Origin: Mytilus galloprovincialis
Lineage: Eukaryota > Mollusca > Bivalvia > Mytilida > Mytilidae
Length of the DNA: 64,000 bases
NCBI RefSeq assembly: GCF_965363235.1
Contig: NC_134846.1
Location: 30,514,218 to 30,578,217, forward strand
Direction: 5' to 3'
In this document: piece by piece, positions 58,630 to 64,000 of the stretch
Layout: every line of letters begins with the position of its first letter
Position numbering within the stretch: position 1 is the stretch's first letter
The notes under the pieces: generated by a model
The model's input: only the letters and a program-made list of their open reading frames with translations
Told to the model about the DNA's origin: nothing
The model's database searches: none
Translations under genes and position numbers: made by a program

Positions 58630-60860
58630 AGATAGAATTAGGATTTATTCAAGATCATCAAAATTGGATAAATCGGAACAGCCGTATGTAATGGGCTTCC
58701 ATGGTTTTCTTCAATTAACTATTGATAACTATTTTCTGGTTTTGTTTTTAAAATGCAAGAAATGTTTGTTGATAACTGTTTGTTAACACAAATATTCACA
58801 TTCACGTTAATATCCGTATTATAGTATATAAGGAAGTGTTCATTTTCTTACATGTATTATAGAAACGTGATAAATATAACTGTTCATAAATCAATTTGTG
58901 TAAAAGAGGACGTTATCATAGACACTATTGTCATAAAATAGTGACGAGAAATAAAGCATTTGTCGACTTCAATATTTTAATTTCAGTAAGTATTAAAAAT
59001 ATTTGTTATTTATAGAAATCTATAGCATGAATAATTCTCAAAACAGTTTCAAAACGAAAACAGATTTTTGTAGAAAAATATCTAGCGTCCAGTTATATTT
59101 TAAACAATCATTTACTTCTCAGATAGAATAGTTACAGTGTACACAATACACCTGAATGTATCTTTGTTGAATGAACTTCAAGGGTTCATGTATTTATTTT
59201 TTATATTTTAAACATATTTATAGTGGATTGGGAAACAAGTTATTACAACTTATATTAATCCCTTTCCACTTTGCGTGTGCGAGTGCTGCCTTGTAGCGAC
59301 ATTAGCCTACTCTTTTTCGAAATCTACAAAGGTGTCTTTTACGTGCGAGAGATATGGCTCCTCTTAACATATATATTATATTCAAACTTACCAAAATTAA
59401 TTCAAAGTGCTATTTATTCTGAAAAAGGGCATGATTTTAAAGAACATACAAATGTATATAAAAGCTAAAGAAACATGTTAATCATGTTACTAAGGATCAG
59501 TTTGTTTTCACATTCCGAGCAATACATGCCCTGCCACAAACAGCAACTTATCAATACTTTTATCCTCACATCAAAACTGCTAAATTCTTTAAATGAACGA
59601 TGATTTTCTCAATTGAATGTTGATAATCAAATTAGTAAAATCAATCTATACGATACAAATTTAAATTCAAGTACTTCCTTATAAATGAGAAAAATTAAAA
59701 ACATCTTCATGAAAGGTTTTCAGAAAATAAAATATTTTACTTATCAATAAACAGTTTAATAATTTAATTGCATCTGTGATATGTTTTGTCGATTGTCTTT
59801 AAATTGGTGAACAAGTATTAACATATCTTACACTTTATTAAAGAGAAGTTCAACATGCTATATAAAATGAGCATTTGGAATATCAGAAATATTGATTGTT
59901 TTTAAAGAACAAACAAATCAGCTTCTTTCAGGTTCTTACAACCTGTTGGATTTTAACTCGGTGTTGAAACTCTATTTGATTGACATTACTCGAATTTCTT
60001 TAAAATAATGGGAAAAGACAAATAAGAATATCCATAAAAAAATATTTCAATCAACATATCTAAGATGCAAGATTTAGAGCATTAAAACGCGACAACCCAC
60101 AAAATTTTACTTAACTACATACTTTAAAAAAAGAATGCAATTCTACCAAAAAGATAAATTGTAAATGTCAAAGTTTAAAATGTATATTGTTGAATAAGGA
60201 TCATTTTTAAAGAGCAATTTTTCTATCTCCTGGAATAAAAACAAATAGTGAAATTTCAATTGCCATCAAAACTGTGATGGTGTTATGAATAAATAGAAAT
60301 GAATATTCGATATTGGGAAATAAGTTAAGTTTATATATCAATGGTTATCAAAACTGTTTGGCTTATAGCATTGCCGATAAATTCAAATCAGAAAAGCGCA
60401 ACTGACGCACCACGTTGAAAAAACAGTTATTTTCATATTAATTTATATCTGATTCCATTTTGTATTGTCATTCTGAGAATAGTGCACTCATTTGTTTGTA
60501 TACATGCATTTAAGCAGTGATTAAATTGGTATGATCATTCATTCTTTCATTTTTCGATCACATTAATGTTGGTCTTGGAGAAAGTATAAACGAATACAAG
60601 ACAAAACAAATAAAACTTAGTCTACAAAAGTTCCTAGCAAAAACAAATACATTTCGGTTTAAATATCATTTGTTTTAAAAATTTGGAGAGGGTTATTTTA
60701 GAAACATCACTAGTGACATGAAAGATTATGCGTATAAGGATAAATAGAAGATTATAAATGTATTGACTATTTTTAACTGTATTAGAACTACTTTTGAATC
60801 TTACGTTAGTTGTCTGTCCGCTGGATATGAAACAAGTTTAATTTTATTATTTTTTTTTCT
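58630..60860. other. Region upstream of TLR-C, no exon identified
   Basis: AT-rich. It should contain the TLR-C 5' untranslated exon and promoter, but neither can be fixed from sequence alone. Confidence 0.45.
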
Positions 60861-60865
60861 ACTTC

Positions 60866-60867
60866 AG
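60866..60867 (+). other. 3' splice site before the TLR-C coding exon
   Basis: A T-rich tract, CTACTTCAG|GTAACAG, with the ATG 23 nt downstream. Equivalent to the acceptors of TLR-A and TLR-B. Confidence 0.65.
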
Positions 60868-60890
60868 GTAACAGTAATCACAGAATTGTA

Positions 60891-62987
60891 ATGGAATTTA
60901 TTCAAATCTGTTTATTGCTCAGTGTCATTGTATATGTCGCAAGATCAGATGATATAAAATGTCCGTTTCAGTTTTGTAAATGTACGAATTTCGAAGCCAT
61001 CTGCTCTGGTAAATATCTTACTTATATTCCACGTTTACCTAGAAATATTCGCAAAGTTACTTTTCTTAATGGAAATATTACAACATTATCAGGAGGGAAG
61101 ATAACAAACCTAACTTTCAATGTTATCGAGATTCTAAGATTTATCAACAATAACATAGTTCGACTTGAGCCTGACGCATTTTCTTCTTTCATGACAATAA
61201 AAGCATTGACCATCTCATCCGAACCATCATTGCTAGCAAAAGATGTCATGAATGTTTTAAATAATATGAAAACTGAACATTTGAAGTCACTCAACATATC
61301 AGACAACAATTGGGGTTATCTTCCAAATGACATGTTTAAGTCAATAAAAAAGGATAGAATTCACTATATTAACCTAAAAAAAAATAGTCTTCGGCTGTTA
61401 AATTTGACATGGTTTTCAAATATGCCTGCCTTGCGTTTTTTGAAGGTCAGTTTCAACAAAATTGCAACAATTTTACTAGATAGTGTTCCCAACCTGAAAT
61501 CACTTAATCTCGACAGTAATGTAATAACAAACTTTCCAAAGCTTTGTATAAATCATGGTAATAAAAGTGCACTTCCAAATTTAAGAAAGCTATCCCTTAG
61601 CAATAATAGAATTGAACATATTGGAGAATTTCGATGTTTTCCGAGGCTTTTCTCATTAAAAATGGACGACAATTCGATCGAAAGAATTGACTACAATACT
61701 TTTGCAGAGTTGAAAAAATTAACAAATCTCAGTCTTCAAGCTACAGGAAAACCCTTGAAAAAAATTGAAGATGGTGCTTTTAATTTTCCATTATTAAAAA
61801 TGTTATCACTTCGTAATTGTCGTTTCCATTTTGATCGTCTATCACTGTCGGCACAAAGAAGTATGCTGTCAAACTGCAAGGATATAAGATTCCTTGATCT
61901 TAGCTGGAATTATATTAAATCAAACATTTTGGGAAGGATGATATCACAATTGCAACAGCTAAGATATCTTAATTTGGAAAACACTAGGCTTACATTTTTG
62001 CCTAGCAACGCATTTCCTGAACTACCAGTCATTGAAACGCTTATCATGCGCATGAATCGAATATATGGATGGGACATAGATGTGTTTGCTCATTTGACAT
62101 CACTACAATATTTAGATCTACGCCATAACTTGATAAAGATAATAAACGAATCATCTTTTCCAACTACGTTACTTGAAAATTTAAAAACGATTGGCCTAGG
62201 AACAAATCAATTTGCTTGTACTTGTGAGCAGATATGGTTTGTCAATTGGTTAAGGCATACCAATATAACACTTTTAGAATACCCAAAACAATATTTTTGT
62301 ACTACACCAGACAATTATGATGGAAAATTGTTGAAAGATTTTAAGCCTTCATATTTGTCATGCAACCAAATCGTTACGATTGTTACTTCAACGACAGCAT
62401 TCGTTTGCTTGTGGGTATTGATTATGACAATTTTCTTGAAATGTAATACAAATATTAAGAATTTATTATACCTTCTCAAAGTTAAACAGTTTAGACGACA
62501 GGGGTATCTTCCCATTTTGAATAGCGAAGATTATCAATATCACGCTTTTGTTGTTTATTGTGATGAAAACCGAATGTGGGTTCATAACGACTTTGTCAAA
62601 AAACTTGAAAATGAGGAGGGATTTAAGTTGTGCATTCATCACAGAGACTTTGATGTAGGAGAATCTATCAGTGGAAACGTCGATAAATACCTTAAAAAGT
62701 CATGGAAGGTTGTTGTTATTATTTCAAATGCATTTGCTAAAAGCGAATGGTGCCAGTGGGAAGTCGATATAATCCAGGAGAGAAGACGTCGACAAGGCAG
62801 AAATGCACTTCTGTTAGTTATGCTTGAAAATGTCACCTCGAAAAACATGACAAGTCCTCTGCGTACCTTACTAGACAGTACCCCACATCTGAGGTACAAC
62901 AACGGAATAGGTGAAAACTTATTTTGGAGTGCAGTAATTGCAGATCTTCGAAAACCCGTTGGACAACCCCCCGTTTCTGAATTATAG
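60891..62987 (+). CDS. Toll-like receptor, single LRRCT type (TLR-C)
   Basis: 698 residues, identical in length to TLR-A. A clear signal peptide (MEFIQICLLLSVIVYVARS) precedes an LRRNT (C24, C29, C31, C38). Leucine-rich repeats run to about residue 440. The LRRCT follows (CTCEQIWFVNWL to the cysteine in YLSC), then a transmembrane helix about 494-516 and a TIR domain with YHAFVVY, RDFDVGESI (R585, V589 in the BB loop) and LFW, ending PPVSEL. The coding exon is intact and intronless. TIR nucleotide sequence is far closer to TLR-A than the ectodomain is. Expected to be a cell-surface or endosomal pattern-recognition receptor signalling through TIR adaptors. Ligand unknown. Confidence 0.95.
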   Translation: MEFIQICLLLSVIVYVARSDDIKCPFQFCKCTNFEAICSGKYLTYIPRLPRNIRKVTFLNGNITTLSGGKITNLTFNVIEILRFINNNIVRLEPDAFSSFMTIKALTISSEPSLLAKDVMNVLNNMKTEHLKSLNISDNNWGYLPNDMFKSIKKDRIHYINLKKNSLRLLNLTWFSNMPALRFLKVSFNKIATILLDSVPNLKSLNLDSNVITNFPKLCINHGNKSALPNLRKLSLSNNRIEHIGEFRCFPRLFSLKMDDNSIERIDYNTFAELKKLTNLSLQATGKPLKKIEDGAFNFPLLKMLSLRNCRFHFDRLSLSAQRSMLSNCKDIRFLDLSWNYIKSNILGRMISQLQQLRYLNLENTRLTFLPSNAFPELPVIETLIMRMNRIYGWDIDVFAHLTSLQYLDLRHNLIKIINESSFPTTLLENLKTIGLGTNQFACTCEQIWFVNWLRHTNITLLEYPKQYFCTTPDNYDGKLLKDFKPSYLSCNQIVTIVTSTTAFVCLWVLIMTIFLKCNTNIKNLLYLLKVKQFRRQGYLPILNSEDYQYHAFVVYCDENRMWVHNDFVKKLENEEGFKLCIHHRDFDVGESISGNVDKYLKKSWKVVVIISNAFAKSEWCQWEVDIIQERRRRQGRNALLLVMLENVTSKNMTSPLRTLLDSTPHLRYNNGIGENLFWSAVIADLRKPVGQPPVSEL

Positions 62988-64000
62988 AATGTACTTTAAC
63001 TTTTATGTGGTTAAAATTTGTACCAATGTCAGGCTATGTCTATAAATCGTTTACTTTAATCTTCTAATTAAGTCTCTTACTAAATGCGTTGAGGTCACTT
63101 CTTTTTATCAACTTTTATATAAAATCATTCTATAGGTATCATAAATGTTACTTTTGCTATTTTGTTTGTTTCAACATTTCTACATTGTGTAAATATTTAC
63201 TAGATAAACACGTTGTTCTCATTGTGTAAATATGTCATGTCTCTACATTTAAACATTGCAGAATGTACGATTGATGTCATGTCATTTATACTTGTGCCAA
63301 AAGTTTTTTTCTTTTATTGAGTTTCTCAAATACGATTAATCGGGGGGGGGGGTCGATGAAAAGGCAAACAATTAAAAACTTTGATGTGTCTTTTGAGTGT
63401 TTGGGTGAAGGTGGGGTGTACAGTTGTGTTTGAAGACAGCAAAAATGTTGTTGGTTATACGTTCATAAGACAAGCAACTATGCAGAACACTTAGTTTAAA
63501 CAGTTCTCGATATTTATGAACAAGTATATTCTATATAATTCGGAATAATAGGTGGAGAAAACTAAATATAAATAACAAGTGAAACCGCAACAAAATATAT
63601 CAGCAGTTCATGGAAGCAAACTCAAAGTATTCAACCCATCGATCAAAAAAATTAAATGCTCAATACCGGTCTATGTTCATTATATAAAACTTTATGTATA
63701 TGTCATTATCAGTAGAGGAAAGCATTATATTGATCAATGGCATAGTAGTATTGCTTCAAAAAATGATGGAAATTAAAAAAAATGACATTAAAACTCTTCC
63801 GTCGAAGACCATGCCATTGCATAATGAAAATATGGTATCGTGCGTTCGAAACGCCTTTCTTTCAGGTTCATCAAGCATGCTTAAAAACTAGTAGTAAGAG
63901 CCTGCATGGGTCATCATAGAACCAGTAGCACATTGAAAATTTGAACTCAACTCTGGAAACGAGTATGAAAGAAACATTCAAATTCAAAAGTCGAAGATAA
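62988..64000. other. Downstream of TLR-C, no gene seen
   Basis: 3' untranslated and intergenic AT-rich sequence. A run of ten G's lies near 63343-63352. Short open frames at 63579-63891 have no recognisable similarity. Confidence 0.5.

Noticed and set aside
63343-63352. G-run as quadruplex-type regulatory element
   Set aside because: A single run of ten G's without the other G-tracts needed nearby; more likely simple sequence.
1-64000. CRISPR arrays, bacterial operons, prophage
   Set aside because: No regularly spaced direct repeats with unique spacers. Genes are spliced and animal-type, so the window is eukaryotic.

Overview
The window is AT-rich eukaryotic DNA with canonical GT-AG introns. 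Toll-like receptors with intronless coding regions and a high density of short dispersed repeats point to a bivalve mollusc. Several repeats match families I associate with Mytilus: the 'GGGGAATGTGTCAAAGAGACAA' type, the 'GCCAGACGCGCG' end, and the 'CCATTATAGGTCAAAG' type. Species assignment is inference, because no marker gene is present.

Layout. 1-9.3 kb is intergenic and repeat-rich: SINE-like pieces, an old Ty3/gypsy fossil at about 4.7-6.7 kb, and one small cysteine-containing ORF at 7.8-8.1 kb. A complete Toll-like receptor (TLR-A) lies on the plus strand at 9413-11509. It is followed by two tandem copies of a roughly 1 kb repeat (11.7-13.7 kb), more repeats, a near-perfect 71-nt-arm hairpin (15.5 kb) and a PIF/Harbinger-like relic (16.0-17.3 kb).

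A single large minus-strand gene occupies 42621 down to 17530. I could assemble it exon by exon. Seventeen coding exons join with matching intron phases into one uninterrupted frame of 3,672 nt (1,223 residues plus stop). The product is a type I membrane receptor: signal peptide, YWTD beta-propeller, EGF, second YWTD beta-propeller, second EGF, FN3, three Ig-like domains, transmembrane helix and a tyrosine-rich tail. The propeller-EGF cassette is duplicated with identical exon phases. I do not recognise this architecture as a named receptor, and it is the strongest candidate for something undescribed. Its introns carry several MITE or foldback elements.

42.6-50.3 kb is intergenic, with MITEs and a broken LINE. 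A second Toll-like receptor (TLR-B) is on the minus strand at 50294-52570. It has an in-frame 213-bp tandem duplication of leucine-rich repeats, and its signal peptide lies in a different frame from the rest. 52.6-60.9 kb is intergenic, with MITEs, a long dispersed repeat and a cluster of three TGACGTCA sites. A third Toll-like receptor (TLR-C) is on the plus strand at 60891-62987. The remainder is apparently empty.

Together the window is a dispersed TLR cluster (+, -, +) surrounding an unusual LRP/Ig chimeric receptor. All four genes encode single-pass receptors. The TLRs are expected to signal through TIR adaptors. The chimeric receptor has no TIR domain and carries YxxP and other tyrosine motifs. 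Any functional link between it and the TLRs is a hypothesis from position only.
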